Below are positions 32,704 to 44,523 of a DNA stretch of 64,000 nucleotides, piece after piece. The DNA is from Sabethes cyaneus (lineage: Eukaryota > Arthropoda > Insecta > Diptera > Culicidae). Below the pieces are notes generated by a model. That model did no database searches, was not told the origin of the DNA, and saw nothing but the letters and a program-made list of their open reading frames with translations. Positions within the stretch are counted from its first letter, which is position 1, and each line of letters begins with the position of its first letter. Both the position numbers and the translations under genes were made by a program. Location of the stretch: positions 218,015,027-218,079,026 of the forward strand of contig NC_071355.1 of assembly GCF_943734655.1 (NCBI RefSeq), in the 5' to 3' direction.

Positions 32704-33375
32704 CACTGATAATAAAACTTGGTTCATAGTACGAAAACGATCGTTTACTTTACGAATTCTTTCGTTGTTTTCTACCACAAAGTAAATTCGTAAATCAGTC
32801 TTGAATGTTTCGTACATATGAACAAAGCTATATTCGTACGAATTATTGCATTTTACAAAATGATTCGTAGATTTTACGAATGTACGACAAAGCTCACGAT
32901 AAAATAAATATTAGATTTCACTATGTTCCGATAGGTGTCAGTATTCTACATTACCGACACCTCTCGAAAAATAGCGAAATCTCTTATCTCCGAAAAAGCT
33001 GGTTTTATCGGGAATCGAATCGAACTCGTTTGTCATACTTCTTTACGAACAGCCGTCGACGCCGCAAACCATAGAACCACAGCTACTGCATACCAAGCAG
33101 GTCATAATTGCCCAAGTCTATTTTCTCTTTATACAATCTTCGCAACCTGTTTTCGTCGATAACGATGCCAGACAACAACCGTGCATCAAATGGGTTTTGA
33201 TGCAAGACAGCTACGAATGCGCTCTCGTAGAAAGTACGAATCATTCGTAATAACAACATTTGCGGTAAATAATAAGCCTACGAATATTTTTAAATTGTAT
33301 GAAATTATTTTTATCAGCTACGAATATAGTTTGAATGTTTTTTCAAAAAAAAAATACGAAATTATATTCTCAGTG
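32704..33375. mobile_element. TIR element rich in TACGAAT motifs, 672 bp
   Basis: Ends are CACTGATAATAAAACTT and, inverted, CACTGAGAATATAATTT. The motif TACGAAT or ATTCGTA occurs more than ten times, mainly in the outer thirds (32750-32890 and 33215-33360), as expected of subterminal binding repeats. A clear target duplication is not seen. No transposase. Confidence 0.55.
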
Positions 33376-33461
33376 CACACAAAAGAAAGTATAGGCTTTG
33401 AAACCACAAACAAAAAGATTTGCTGGTACGGTGAACTCAACTGCAAGGAGTGGTCCCGGAA

Positions 33462-35687
33462 CAATGCAATCGTTAAGATAACCGTGGCTGGTAAACGGCT
33501 GGGTAATGCGTACCATCGGTGCCTTGCGCACTGGGCATAAAATAGACCCCACAGTGGTCCACAGCCTCTTACTCAGCAACTCCTACCCCTACCTCCTCGT
33601 GCTACCAGCCGGGATACGAGCAACCTCGGTGTAGATCGGGTAACCAACCCCGGTGGAAACCAAGGTCGTATGCTGACAGGGGAGGAGGGCTCCTTCGAGC
33701 TATGTTGGCCCTCCGGCAATACTGTGGGGTTGGTTGCGGGCTTTGCAAGCCTGAACTTCTAAAAAATCAAAGCAATGGACTCCGTAAGTAATAATGACTC
33801 TAACAGGAACAACCGGCAAAGACCCAAGCGACGAAAACGAATTAACGATTGGAAATTAGGAACATGGAACTGTCGGTCTCCAAATTTCCTCGGAAGTGCT
33901 GACGTGCGTTCTAAAGAAGTGAAGAGCCGCAAGTTCGACATCGTAGCGCTGCAGGAGGTATGCTGGAAAGGAACGATGGTAGGTACGTATAAAGATGGTC
34001 ATACCATCTACCAGAGCTACGGCAACACACACGAGTTGGGCACAACTTTTATAGTGATGCGCGAGATGCAGAAGTGGGTGGTGGCCGTTCAACTCCCGAA
34101 TGTGCAGAATAAGAATCGAGGGCCGATTTTTTAATATTAGCATAATTAACGTGCGCAACCCTCACCTCGGAAGTACCGATGATGACAAAGACGAATTTTA
34201 CGCGCAGCTGGAGCGTGAATACGACCGTTGTCCAAGACATGATGTCAAAATTGTCATCGTAGACTGTAATGCTCAGGTTGGTCAGGAGGAGGAATTCAAA
34301 CCGGTGATTGGACGGTTCAGCGCACACACGTAAATGAACGAAAACAGCCTAAGACTTGTCGACTTCGCCGCCTCCAAGAACATGGCCATACGTAGCACCT
34401 TCTTCCAGCATAACCTCTACCAACCAGACAGAATCACATATCGACCACGTTCTGATAGATGGTCGGCACTCTTCTGACATTATCGACGTCAGAACTTATC
34501 CGGGCGCTAACAACGATTCGGACCACTACCTAGTGATGGTAAGGATACGTCAAAAACTATCTGTTGTGAACAACATACGATACAGGCGCCCGCCACGGTA
34601 TAATCTACCGCGACTGAAGCAACCGGAGGTCGCCGAAAACTACGCGTTATCTCTCGAAACCTCGCTGCCGGAAGAGGGTAAGCTGGATGAAGCCCTTCTT
34701 GAGGACTGTTGGAATGCCGTGAAAACAATTATTAATAGCGTAGCGGAGAACGTTCAGGCCAGCAGATATTGGCTGAGAAGAACGCAGCGCGGGTACAAAT
34801 GCTGCGTATAGTCACCCGTCAGAATGTGAAGCGATACAAACAGAAGCGGAGACAGCAAACCCGACCCGGTGAAGAAGCCACCAAGAACAGAAGGAGTGCG
34901 AAGAACTCGAACAGATCTACCGCTTTCACGACACACGGAAATTCTATCAGAGACTCAACGAATCTCGCAAAGGTTTTGTGCTGCGGGCCGAAATGTGCAG
35001 AGATAAAGATGAAGGTATCTTGACTGACGACCGTGCGGTGATCGAAAGGTGAAAGCAGCACTACGATGAACACCTGAATGGCGTGCCGGCGGAAGATCTT
35101 GACAGCGGAGGAACTGACCACATTGGTGTAGCAAGTAACGAAAATGTGCTACCCCCATCGATAAGGGAAGTTAAAGAAGCCATCCAGCGGTTGAAGAACA
35201 ACAAAGCAGCGGGAAAGGATGGCATTGGAGCGGAACATCAACTGATTGTCAAGATTTGGGATACGGAACGACTACCGGAGGAGTGGAAAGACGGGGTTAT
35301 TTGCCCTATCTACAAGAAAGGTGATAAGCTGGATTGTGAGAACTACTGAGCGATCACTATTCAGAATGCCGCCTACAAAGGGCTGTCCTAAGCCATCTTC
35401 CATCGACTATCACCAATAGCCAATAGATTTGTGGGAAGTTATCAGGCCGGCTTCATGAAGGGTCTGTCTACAACGGACCAAATCTTCACCCTGCGGCAGA
35501 TCCTCCAGAAGTGCCGCGAATTTCGAGTTCCTACGTATTACTTGTTCAGCGATTTCAAAGCAGCATATGATAGCGTAAACCGACCAGAGCTATGGAAAAT
35601 TTTGGACGAAAACGGTTTTCCGGGTAAGCTGACTAGACTTATCATGGCTAGGATGGATGGGATCCAGTGCTGTGTGCACGAGATAAG
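33462..35687 (+). pseudogene. RTE-clade LINE (JAM1-like): endonuclease and partial RT
   Basis: The 5' leader starts near 33462 (GGCTGGTAAACGGCTGGGTA) and recurs at 36977. The endonuclease begins at about 33850 with KLGTWNCRS, then FDIVALQEVCWKG near 33940 (the catalytic glutamate of AP-type endonucleases), HDVKIVIVDCNAQVG near 34240 (usual GDFNAQ altered to VDCNAQ), IDHVLIDGRHSSDII near 34445, and NDSDHYLVMVRI near 34512 with the catalytic D-H pair. RT follows: AIQRLKNNKAAGKDGIGAE near 35190, ICPIYKKGDKLD near 35300, GSYQAGFMKGLSTTDQIF near 35435, and motif A FSDFKAAYDSVNR near 35545. At least four frame changes and an in-frame stop break the ORF. RT is truncated before the FADD palm motif at the junction with the minus-strand element near 35688. 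Confidence 0.9.
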
Positions 35688-36950
35688 TGTTCCCTTACGG
35701 TCACCTGGAACATTCGTTCAGACAGGAAACTGCGCAGTATGTTAAATATGCGCCCACGTTCCCACCACGTTTTCAGTGTTCGTAGAATGCCGTGATGCCA
35801 GGTAGTATCGTATGCCTTCGAAAGGTCCAGTGATGCCATCAGGCAGTGTTCGTCCCTCACCGGGAGCAATTTTTCCAGTTCTGCAAAGTATGTGTCCGTG
35901 CCGCGACCAGCTCGGAAGGTATGCTGCCTTTTATCGAGTGGTCCTCTCGACTCCAATTCAGTAATTAATCGCCGGTTCACAATACGCTCAAAGGTCTTTG
36001 CTATGCAGCTGGTGAGAGAGATGGGTCGAAAACTAACAGGTTGCAGTTTGATTTTGGAATCGGCACAATAACAGCTGTTTGGTGGGAAATTCGCCATTGT
36101 GCCGAACTCTGTTGAGCAATTCAAGCATTGAGGTTTTTACAGATAATGGTAGACGCCGAAACATTGAATATCCAACGTCATCTGACCCTGTTGATATGCT
36201 TCGTCCCTGGTCTAGTGCCCATATGAGTTCGCTGAGGGTTATGTCTCTATTGTATTCATCGTTGGTGTCAGGTAGAATGTCAATGATTCATCGCTCGGCT
36301 TGTAAATTTGTTTTTTTAAAATGATGGAGGATAGTTTGATGTTGCAGATATCTGACTACAATGCTCGATTAATTCTTCCGTAACTTCCAATGGGTCACTC
36401 GAGAATCGGTCATTTTATTTAATAGTTATTCTTCGTTGTAGTCGATTGTCGAGCAACGTGTACACCGTTCGCAACAGTTCAGCCGAAGTACTGTTTGGGC
36501 AATAAAGTCTTCCCAAGATTTTTGTTTTGCTTGTTGGATTGGTTTTCGTGCCGTTGCGCGTGCTTCCTGGAAAGTTTTCTGTACGTTTCGGTTTGTCTGG
36601 GTCAGAACCTGGCATACGCCGTAGTTACGTAGTAAACGCACTTCAGGGCACCAACATGGTACTGATTTGCTATCGTTTCCCCGCTTGTTCGTGGGCTCTA
36701 GCCACAGCGAAGATTCTATGAGTGAATGTTTCTACATCAATTTCTTCGCCGGGACGTATAGGTATCATACGCAGTTGCTGGCTCGTACGCTAGCCAATAT
36801 GCATTATCATATAAGCATTTGCGCCGTTCTGTAACTGATTGTGACCAGCTTGGGATAGATAATAAATCCGGGAAGTGATTGCTGTTGCAGGCATCCAAAA
36901 GAACCTACCAGATTTGGATTTTTGGAGCCAAGGATTCTGAACATTCTATT
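35688..36950 (-). pseudogene. Jockey-superfamily LINE fragment: RT and upstream region
   Basis: Minus strand. The RT piece at 36095-35690 reads FRPISLTSCIAKTFERIVNR, then FRAGRGTDTYFAELEKLLP, then motif A SLDLSKAYDTTWHHGIL and ILRSFLSERMFQVTV, where it stops at the junction with the RTE element. Upstream (36641-36430) a region reading VQKTFQEARATARKPIQQAKQ and SWEDFIAQ is the linker between endonuclease and RT. The endonuclease itself is only hinted at between 36650 and 36940. Frameshifts separate these parts. The palm YADD motif and everything downstream are missing. Jockey and I clades could not be told apart by eye. Confidence 0.8.
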
Positions 36951-36976
36951 TTAGTGTTTCCAAGTAGAGATTTAGA

Positions 36977-37160
36977 ATGGTGAACGGCTGGATAATGCGT
37001 AATATAAACCCCGTAGTGGTCCTTAGTCTCTTATCCAATAACGTGTCTCTTTAGAGTGGAGATCGGGCAACCAACTCCGGTGGAAACTGAGATTGTACAC
37101 CGTCAGGAATGAAAGCACAGTATTGTCTCGGCACCCTAAAATGACACTGCCCCCTTGACA
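36977..37160 (+). pseudogene. RTE 5' leader fragment, second copy
   Basis: GGTGAACGGCTGGATAATGCG, CCCGTAGTGGTCCTTAGTCTC, GATCGGGCAACCAACTCCGG and TGGAAACTGAGATTGTA repeat in order the leader of the RTE copy at 33.49-33.69 kb. No coding part of that family follows convincingly. The jockey fragment thus lies between two RTE pieces in the same orientation. Confidence 0.75.
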
Positions 37161-37479
37161 CTCGGTAGCGAGGCCCGAGTAAGGTAACTTACCCAAATCA
37201 ATCTACTACGAGCATGCAAGCAAATGCGGATCGGAATATTCGGCATCGACCTAGGCCACGAAACAAAGTCGACAAAGGATACTCGGTACTTGAAACTGTA
37301 TCTTGCCAAACTTCACTGGTGGTGACGACGAAGCAGAGGTTTAATGTGTTTGACAGCGTGAGTTTTGTCATACTTTAGAATCACTTTTTTACGCCTCTGC
37401 TTGTATTATCCCGCAATTGCTGCTTGTATTTCTCGCACTGTGATTGGTTCAATCGCATCAATTAAATTCGAAATCGTAC

Positions 37480-37930
37480 CTCAGTGATGGTTTTCACCAT
37501 CCTGGAATTGAGTTTCGATGAGTTGATGAGTGAGTTTTTGATGAGTCCCGTGATTGAAAATCGACAGCGTTATCAGTTCATTCGCAGCAGCCATGGCAAA
37601 AACAGTCAAGCAACTACGCTCGATGCTTTGTTCGTACTTCGAAATGAAGAAGTCGAACGGAAGCTTGCGTCCGGAGCAACCGTACAAACGGTGAATAACT
37701 ACATGGTCAAAATAAACAATGATATGCGAAAGCGTCATTCGAGGCCAGCTGTTTTTGAGTCGCAGACAATCACCTAGAAGGAACGGCTGAAGGTGCTGGT
37801 AAAAAAAAATCCCAGCGAAGCGTAACGTCGTGGTCATAACGGATGACGAGACCTATTTAACGCTGCGCCAACGGCTCGCAGTGGAACAGGTATTTTACGT
37901 CTCCCAGCTACATTACCTTCTAGGACTCAG
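37480..37930 (+). pseudogene. Tc1/mariner-type transposase relic
   Basis: A frame at 37600-37777 reads VQTVNNYMVKINNDMRKRHS and RPAVFESQTIT, followed by a stop. Near 37810-37860 another frame reads RNVVVITDDETYLTLRQR, where DDETY is the first catalytic aspartate region of mariner-like DDE transposases. The sequence then loses similarity (VFYVSQLHYLL). No terminal repeats were identified. It is on the opposite strand to, and different from, the mariner copies at 31-32.6 kb. Confidence 0.7.
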
Positions 37931-38240
37931 GGAACTACAGTAGAAAAATTAGCATATCTAGCTGCATGGAAGCATTTCTAGATTATCGTAAGCATGTGTC
38001 GGGCAGAGTGCTGCAAGAAAGCAATGTGGGAGCGCTATTTTTTATATGCTACTCAGTTGTTTACGAGGTACGGTGCTAACTTTATACTGCTGATATAGAA
38101 AGGTCCAATCTTTTAAAGATGTTTTAGTCTAAGATAGTAATAGCCATACTGCGACCCCTCGAAGTCGTCTGTGTGGCTCGCGAAATGATTCGAAGGATGG
38201 TTGAGAATTATAGATTACTTTTTGGTTTAGGTATACGGCT

Positions 38241-39080
38241 TTTGCAGTCCACGAAATGATTTCAAAACGATATTTGTTGTATATCCGACGTTTCGGCCGT
38301 TGGTTTCGGCCTTTTTCAAAGGAAATCTAGCAATTGTTTGTTTTATTGACAACATGTAACGTACAAAATTATAATTTTACTCACATAGGTATCGTTTTAC
38401 GTTAAGCGCACTAGCTCTGCGGTCTATTGTTAGGAGATTTTTAGTCCAAGTTTTAAGCTAATTTAGGAGATATAATTAGAATAAGGTTTTGATAGAGTAG
38501 TGCTTGTTTTATAAATTGAGATTATACCATTTCTTTTGCAAATTGTAGAGGATTGTGCATTTGAATGTTTTCTTTTTTCACTTTTTGCTAACTTTGGTTG
38601 CGTTTGCGTACACTGTGCTATCTAGCTTGTTTAAGCTTTGAGTTATCAGAGCTTTATGTGTTATCTAGAGTGGCTGATTTGTTGTGGTGGGTGTGATTGG
38701 TTTACAAAGTTTTGGAGTTTGCTGTGGTGGTTGTAATTTTGGTCTGTGGGGTTGTTGTCGTCTGGCTGTCGCTTTTTTGATTTTGGTTTCGGTTTTTTAT
38801 AGTCTTGAGTTGGTGTAGGAGCCCCGCGTATATGCAGCTTATTCCATCTACATCTGTGCGGTGATTAACTGTATGTGTTGTGTTGTTGATATGAAAGCTT
38901 TTTAATAGTGGTAGGAGTTGTGGGTTGAGAGTGCGGTCTAATATTTTGGTATCGTCCAGGGAGAAACGGTGTTGGTGTTGGATGCAGTGCTCTAGTAGTG
39001 CAGTTTTGTTTCCTACATCAATCACTGCTTGATCTGTGTAAGCGTGACCAGATTCTATATAGATTACGTTTCGATGACTA
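38241..39080 (-). pseudogene. Penelope-like element 3' part with GIY-YIG endonuclease relic
   Basis: On the minus strand 39070-38702 reads NVIYIESGHAYTDQAVIDVG, then NKTALLEHCIQHQHRFSLDD, TKILDRTLNPQLLPLLKSFH and INNTTHTVNHRTDVDGIS. This fits the GIY-YIG endonuclease domain and C-terminal tail of Penelope-like retroelements (usual VYIGETG altered to IYIESG; the A-x-H...H-F-D...TKILDRE pattern). A threonine/asparagine/glutamine-rich tail follows. Downstream, at 38286-38330, a hairpin GGCCG/CGGCC followed by GAAACGTCGG marks the terminal non-coding region. The reverse transcriptase domain is absent, so the copy is 5'-truncated. Confidence 0.75.
38286..38330 (-). other. Penelope-like terminal hairpin with GAAACGTC box
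   Basis: Minus strand TTTGAAAAA, GGCCG, AAACCAA, CGGCC, GAAACGTCGG. Stem II and the GAAAC of a hammerhead are present, but CTGATGA is replaced by TTTGAAAAA, so self-cleavage is not expected in this copy. Confidence 0.5.
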
Positions 39081-39084
39081 AGAA

Positions 39085-39712
39085 AGCATCCAATTTAGTC
39101 TTGATCGCTCGTGATGTTGGAGCTAAATGGTTTCCGGTAGGAATGCTGTGGTGAGTCTTGGGAAATGATAGTTGAGACCGTATATTTTACGTATGAGCAG
39201 TGTTGGTCTGAAATCATTTCGGCCCGCGGCTTTCATGGATAAGTCTGATTTGGCCCGCACCATTCATACATCTAGGCATCACTCTGCTCTAAGGCTTTTT
39301 TCATATTTGTAATATCTGCATATTGGTATATTGATATTGGTATAATCTATGTGATGGTACGACTATCGAATACTCTTTCCAAAATCTTTGTCGTAGTTAA
39401 GCAATAATGAAAATACTGTTATTCAACAGTGCGAATCGATATTATTGTTAACACCCAAGCAGCGATTCTTAGTCTTGTGTAAGAACAGAAACTGTTTATT
39501 GTAGGGTAGACCGATAACTTGACTTGAAGTCTAAGCTATTCAAAGTGTTATCCGTTCTGCTTTGCCTAAAGGCAAGAAAACTATTCTGAAAAATACTTTA
39601 ATTAAGGGTACATCAAAAGATATTGCACGAAAACTAAGAGATGTGCTAGTCCGATTGAGTTTGATCAGAGGCATAAGAAACAGGAGATACGAAGATAAGA
39701 GAAACTTTCCTT
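39085..39712. other. Unassigned DNA
   Basis: No repeat end or coding motif recognised between the Penelope-like relic and the TTAA element. Confidence 0.4.
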
Positions 39713-39716
39713 TTAA

Positions 39717-40935
39717 CCGTTATGTGTGCGACAGGGTACCCGGGTACCTTTTCAGTTTTAAAATAGTTATAACTCATTCAATTTAAAACATACGTCATTG
39801 AAATTTTGCGACATCGTAAAACTCGTTGATCTTAAGTAATTGAGGTTTTTTTGGTGCATATCCATAAAGGGGTTTAGCAATGAGAGTCACTTGAATTTTT
39901 TTATTACGTAGGAGGGCGACAAGGGTACCCGGGTACCCATGATTTGCTATCTTCATAACTTTAGTTATGTTGAACCGATTTGGATGAAACCGGTGGCATT
40001 TGATTCGTACATTTATCTAGTTTTGATTAGATAAAACGTTTGGCCATCAAATGACAAGTAGTTCCCGGGAATCGGTAATTCCGGAGCAACATCCGGTAAA
40101 ATGTGGGAAGCCGCATGTTTTGAAAGAATATCAGCTTTCAGTAAACCTATTAGCTTTGAACTTGACACTGTGGACCCTTTTTTCATCTAATTATATAAAT
40201 TGGTGACTTTAGATCGCATTGGCCACTCCAGAATTTGGTTCCTGTAGGGATACAGATGGCGAGTTGGGTGCCTAATCCAATATTAGAATTGGTTTAGCGG
40301 ATCTTTTAGATGTTTTGAACTGAAATGGTCAGTTTAGTACTGATTGATAATTTCGGAACTGGTTCCGAATGTATAACGGATGGTTCTACGTTTTGAACGG
40401 TTCTGATAATGCTAAGCATTATCTTGAATCCTGCGGTATCATCTGTGACCCCGTAGAAACCATTTTCGAAATAACCAATCAAATACATCGAAATGTAAAA
40501 AATATCACCTACCAAACTAATTCCAAGAACTTTGATACCCATATTGCTAGGTTTTACCTCCAATCCTGGACTGGCCACCCATGACCCCACAGGAACCTAC
40601 TCCGGAATGGCCAACCTGATTCATCTCATTATATGAAATAGTACATTGTATGAATTTTTAGAGTTTTTATATCCGCATGACTGATTTTCCTGCAATACAA
40701 TCATTTCTCTTCCTTACAGCGGACACTCTGTCGGAATTCCGGATTTTCGGGCCCCGTATGGCTTTTAGTGGCCAAATGGCCAAATGATTCAAAACTAGAT
40801 AAATAAACGAATCAAATGACACCTATTTCGTCGAAATCGGTTTAAAATTGTTGATGTTATAACAATATCAATTTTGGGTACCCGGGTACCCTTGTCGCCC
40901 TGCTAAAGGTGTTTTTTTTGTCGCACACATAACGG
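39717..40935. mobile_element. TTAA-flanked element with GGGTACCCGGGTACCC palindromes, 1,219 bp
   Basis: Perfect terminal inverted repeats CCGTTATGTGTGCGACA on both sides, flanked by TTAA (39713-39716, 40936-40939), a piggyBac-type target duplication. The palindrome GGGTACCCGGGTACC(C) occurs at 39734, 39923 and 40876, with the last two in inverted context (CGACAAGGG on the outer side). The interior near 40220 and 40590 holds a further inverted pair (TTGGTTCCTGTAGG against AGGAACCTACTCCGG). A 94-codon minus frame at 40306-40590 has no known motif. There is no transposase; it would rely on a partner. Confidence 0.83.
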
Positions 40936-40944
40936 TTAATTAAA

Positions 40945-43555
40945 TTTATATTTATTTATAATATCGACATACGTATTTCGCCTTTGCCTGGAAGGCTTTA
41001 TCACCGTCTGTTCCAAACTGTGTATCTGCAGAATAATATACAGAAGGAAAAGTTTAATTTTCTTCAACTTACAGGGATTCTAATAGATGTCTGTCAGAAG
41101 TTGTTGGCGGCGTCACTTCTTGACATGTCTCACACCGATTGTGTTCCAGACTTCCAGAATAGTTTTATAAGGTTGAACCTTATTTAGAAAACAATACATG
41201 AACTTTTCGTAAAGATTGAATATTAAACAATAAAATATTAAACCCATGAACATACATTCCATACATACATACCGTATTTGAGGTTTTTTTTTGCGAAAAA
41301 CACACCGAAAGAAAACAAATGGGAAATGGGAATAGTTTTAAGTGTTAATATACAAATCATATTATAGTCCATAATCGGAAATTCTAACTGAAGAAAATAA
41401 CAAAATATAGAATTGGTTGATAGACATTGACACGATTCAATAGCTTTCTACTATTATCTGAAACCGTTGATTCAAATCTTCCACAACTGATTTCCATAAA
41501 CCCGTAAAAAAGACATTCAATCAACAATGGATTGAATCCGAATCGTCTAAGCATTTGTCACGTGATGTCTGAGTGCTTTTATTTATGTTTCGTTCTGTTT
41601 ATCGACAAATTCAATTTGTTTTAACCCTTGGATCAGAGAACCCAAATTTAACGACCGCCTGTCACATCGCATTCCACAAGCGCTTTTGTTTTTCAACATG
41701 CTTGCGGAGAGCCACAGCAGAATTCCTGCGGCCCTGTATCGATTGGTTAAAAAACTAATTTTGACCTACCTTGAATGTAGCGAGTTTGCCTTTTGTTGAT
41801 GTTTTCAACAGTTGGGCAACCGCTGCGCTTAACATCCGATGAATCCGGCTGACTCGGAACCGTTTCCTGCGGGTACGATGATGCACGTGCGTACCCGTAA
41901 AATTGTACAACCCTCGCTTTTAATCCTCTGATCGAATTTTATGTGTAATAAGAGTTTGTTAATCCTTTTATAATGCGTTGTAAGCTCTGTTTGTATGAAG
42001 TTCTCCTGCGAGAAGCGTACCATCAATGGAAGCCTTACCGGCTACACACACAACAATCTAGCGAATCTAGTCAATTAACATCACAAACACACCGTTATTA
42101 AATTCAGTGAGCACAAATGAAACGCATAAAGCTGTACAGTACGGATTTTCCACGAGCTGTAAGATCCTTTCTTCGTTTGTAGTGTTGTACAATTAATTCT
42201 TCTGTATTCCATTCACCGACTGCCGTAATTTGCATACCTGCATGTTCACTCTCATTCTCGTACAATTTAAATTTTCAATAAACGGTTAGCATTCCATCAC
42301 TCCACTCATTTGTTTTTTTTTGAAATGCACTACAGAAGCACAGCTGTTAAAATCATATTTTCCAACGTCGTTCGGTATGAAAATTGGCAACAACACTGTT
42401 TTCACGTCTAGTCGGCTACTTTCACCACCCACATTTGGGCCACACTTTATGCAATACAACGCCCAGTGATTGATTTTTTTCTCCTCTCGCAATAAACACC
42501 CACCACCCACTCTGGACCAGCAGCAGCGATGTGCTGTTTTGACGTTTTAACATACACGACGAACTGCCAGCCAGCTTTTCCTCCCGAAATCGCACCCAAG
42601 AGTGCGAGACGCACCAGCAGCGTCCAGAAGTACTATATCAACACAAATTAACTAATTACACACTAACCACATTGGGTCTCCAGAGGCGACCACAGCAAAA
42701 TATCCTTATTTATGGCCTGCTGCAGAAGGACAGATGATTTGGGGAGCACGAACGGCTGCTTAGATTTTTCTCATTTCCGTTGCTCAGTAGTGTTATGTTG
42801 AACGTTGTTTTTTTCTTCTTCTTTTGCTCACATATGTGTTACTTAACAGCCACTCCAGCCTTTATGGAGACTCACAACGCACCGCGGATGAAACGGAGAC
42901 ACGTTGGCGTCACTTTCGGCAGACGCTAGAAGACTGGTGTACGCGCTAATGGTGCCACTGAACACCATAACCACCATCAACCTATGTGCAGTTAGAATTG
43001 TTCAGCTCTTCTCTCACTCTCTTTCGTTCTCTATTGATTTTGCCGGAAAACAGCGCTGCCCGGTCAAAAGCGGAAAATACGGGAACCGCAATTTCTCCCC
43101 GTTTCACGGCCGAGGAGAAGAAGCAAGAGCGAATGAGCTGGTGCTAGTTGCTCGCACAAAGGTACCAGCATTCCAGCTAGTGAGAATGACAATGCAAGGA
43201 CAATCCAGAGCATTCCCGAACGAGGTAACCGTCGTCTTCGTCCGTTTGTTCCGTCGAAAATATGCCATTCATGCTGAACTGCCTAACCTCGCTGGAATGC
43301 TTCATGATTTTCATGCAGGAGAAATCACTGTTTCAGTTCGGTCCGCAATGTGAGCTGTGGGGAGGGCTCGGTCCCGTTTTTGGGTAGCTATTTTTTCGGG
43401 AAGTGAAACAAGTTTTCTGAGATTGGTTTTCGCATTACGATTTTCTCGGAAATCCATAGAAGTTGTAAATAAACTAAACGGTGGAGATAGAAGTTTAGGA
43501 TGTGAATTACAGTATTCTTCTCCCCTCTTAGTTTTTGGCGTCTCAGGAAAGTAGC
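40945..43555. other. Unassigned non-coding DNA
   Basis: A 149-codon frame at 42904-43353 (plus) is the longest; it has no recognised domain and lies in a GC-richer stretch (42530-43350), which could be an untranslated exon or promoter of an unseen gene. A homopurine/T-rich run lies near 42810. Nothing firm is supported. Confidence 0.35.
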
Positions 43556-43559
43556 TGCT

Positions 43560-44460
43560 ACAGACGGTATTTCCAAAAAATCTAAAAATGCGAGCGTCAC
43601 GAAGAAATGAAAGATTTTGAACGCCAATAGATCTACCAATTATGAGTTCCCAAGCAACAATGTAAATTTTATTGTACTCTTATGGTGGTCTTCAAGACCT
43701 ATTTTGGTCTTAAATTCCATCATAAGAGTGTAATAAAACCCAAATTGTTACTTGGGGTGGATTGTAATGGTTGAATACTAATTGATTCATAGTAGATGCA
43801 GCAATTATGTGGCTTTTATTACAATCTTTATTTTCAATCACTAAATGGTGAAAATTAACGAAAAGTTTCAAGGTCAAATTTCTCCATACTTTTTCTTTGT
43901 GATTGCCTTGCTTCCCAGGCAGGGACGACAGTTTAACACCCTATCTGTTAAGTGTTGCTCCCTTTCATGAAAAAAAAGTAGTAAGACTCCCCGGTCCCAA
44001 TAGGTCGAAGATTCTGTACGGCGTTTAAACATATACCAATTTGATATCTGTAGTTGGGAAAAACGCCAGAGTGCAAAACCACCCTTGTTCTTCAACCTTT
44101 TCAAACGTTGGAACATTTAACTTAGTCCAATTTGATGTCTTGAAGGAAACAATTTTGATAAAGTGTACGACCACAACTTTTCTTCAGCCGATTTTATTTT
44201 TAAACATTGCATCTAGTGCAATTTGATGCCCTGAAAGTAAAACGTCGTAGAAAAGTGGGCGGTAAACCTTTCCTTTTGCCACATTGCATCCATATATTGC
44301 AAGAATTTGTTCGAAACGGTTGTCTTGCACGGAAACTGGGCTGAAGGGATATTTGTGCATGTGACGTGATGCAGAAATTCTCATACCAAAGAAAATCAGC
44401 GATTGTCTTATCCGAGAATAGTTTTTGAGTATTTCATTTGCTGCTTTCTCACGCAAAGTT
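43560..44460 (+). repeat. Dispersed GACGTAG repeat, diverged copy 4
   Basis: It shares AATGCGAGCGTCACGAA and GATTTTGAACGCCAATAG with copies 1 and 2, and from about 43990 the ~95-bp tandem units (ATACCAATTTGATATCTG, then TAGTCCAATTTGATGTCTTG, then CAATTTGATGCCCTG). A 108-bp hairpin MITE is inserted at 43649-43756. The right end is not clear. Confidence 0.5.
43649..43756. mobile_element. Hairpin MITE CCCAAGCAACAAT, copy 1
   Basis: The 108 bp fold end to end: CCCAAGCAACAATGTAAATT pairs with the inverted right end CCCAAGTAACAATTTGGGTT, and CACTCTTATGATGG-like arms pair further in. A second copy is at 46475-46580. The target duplication is not clear. Confidence 0.75.
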
Positions 44461-44523
44461 GCTTGCATTCCTTTACATAGTTACAATTATATTTCTGTGA
44501 AGTGTGTAAACAGCTGCGACGTA

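Noticed and set aside
42904..43353. 149-codon frame in a GC-richer patch
   Set aside because: No domain, no conserved motif and no splice context that I can support.
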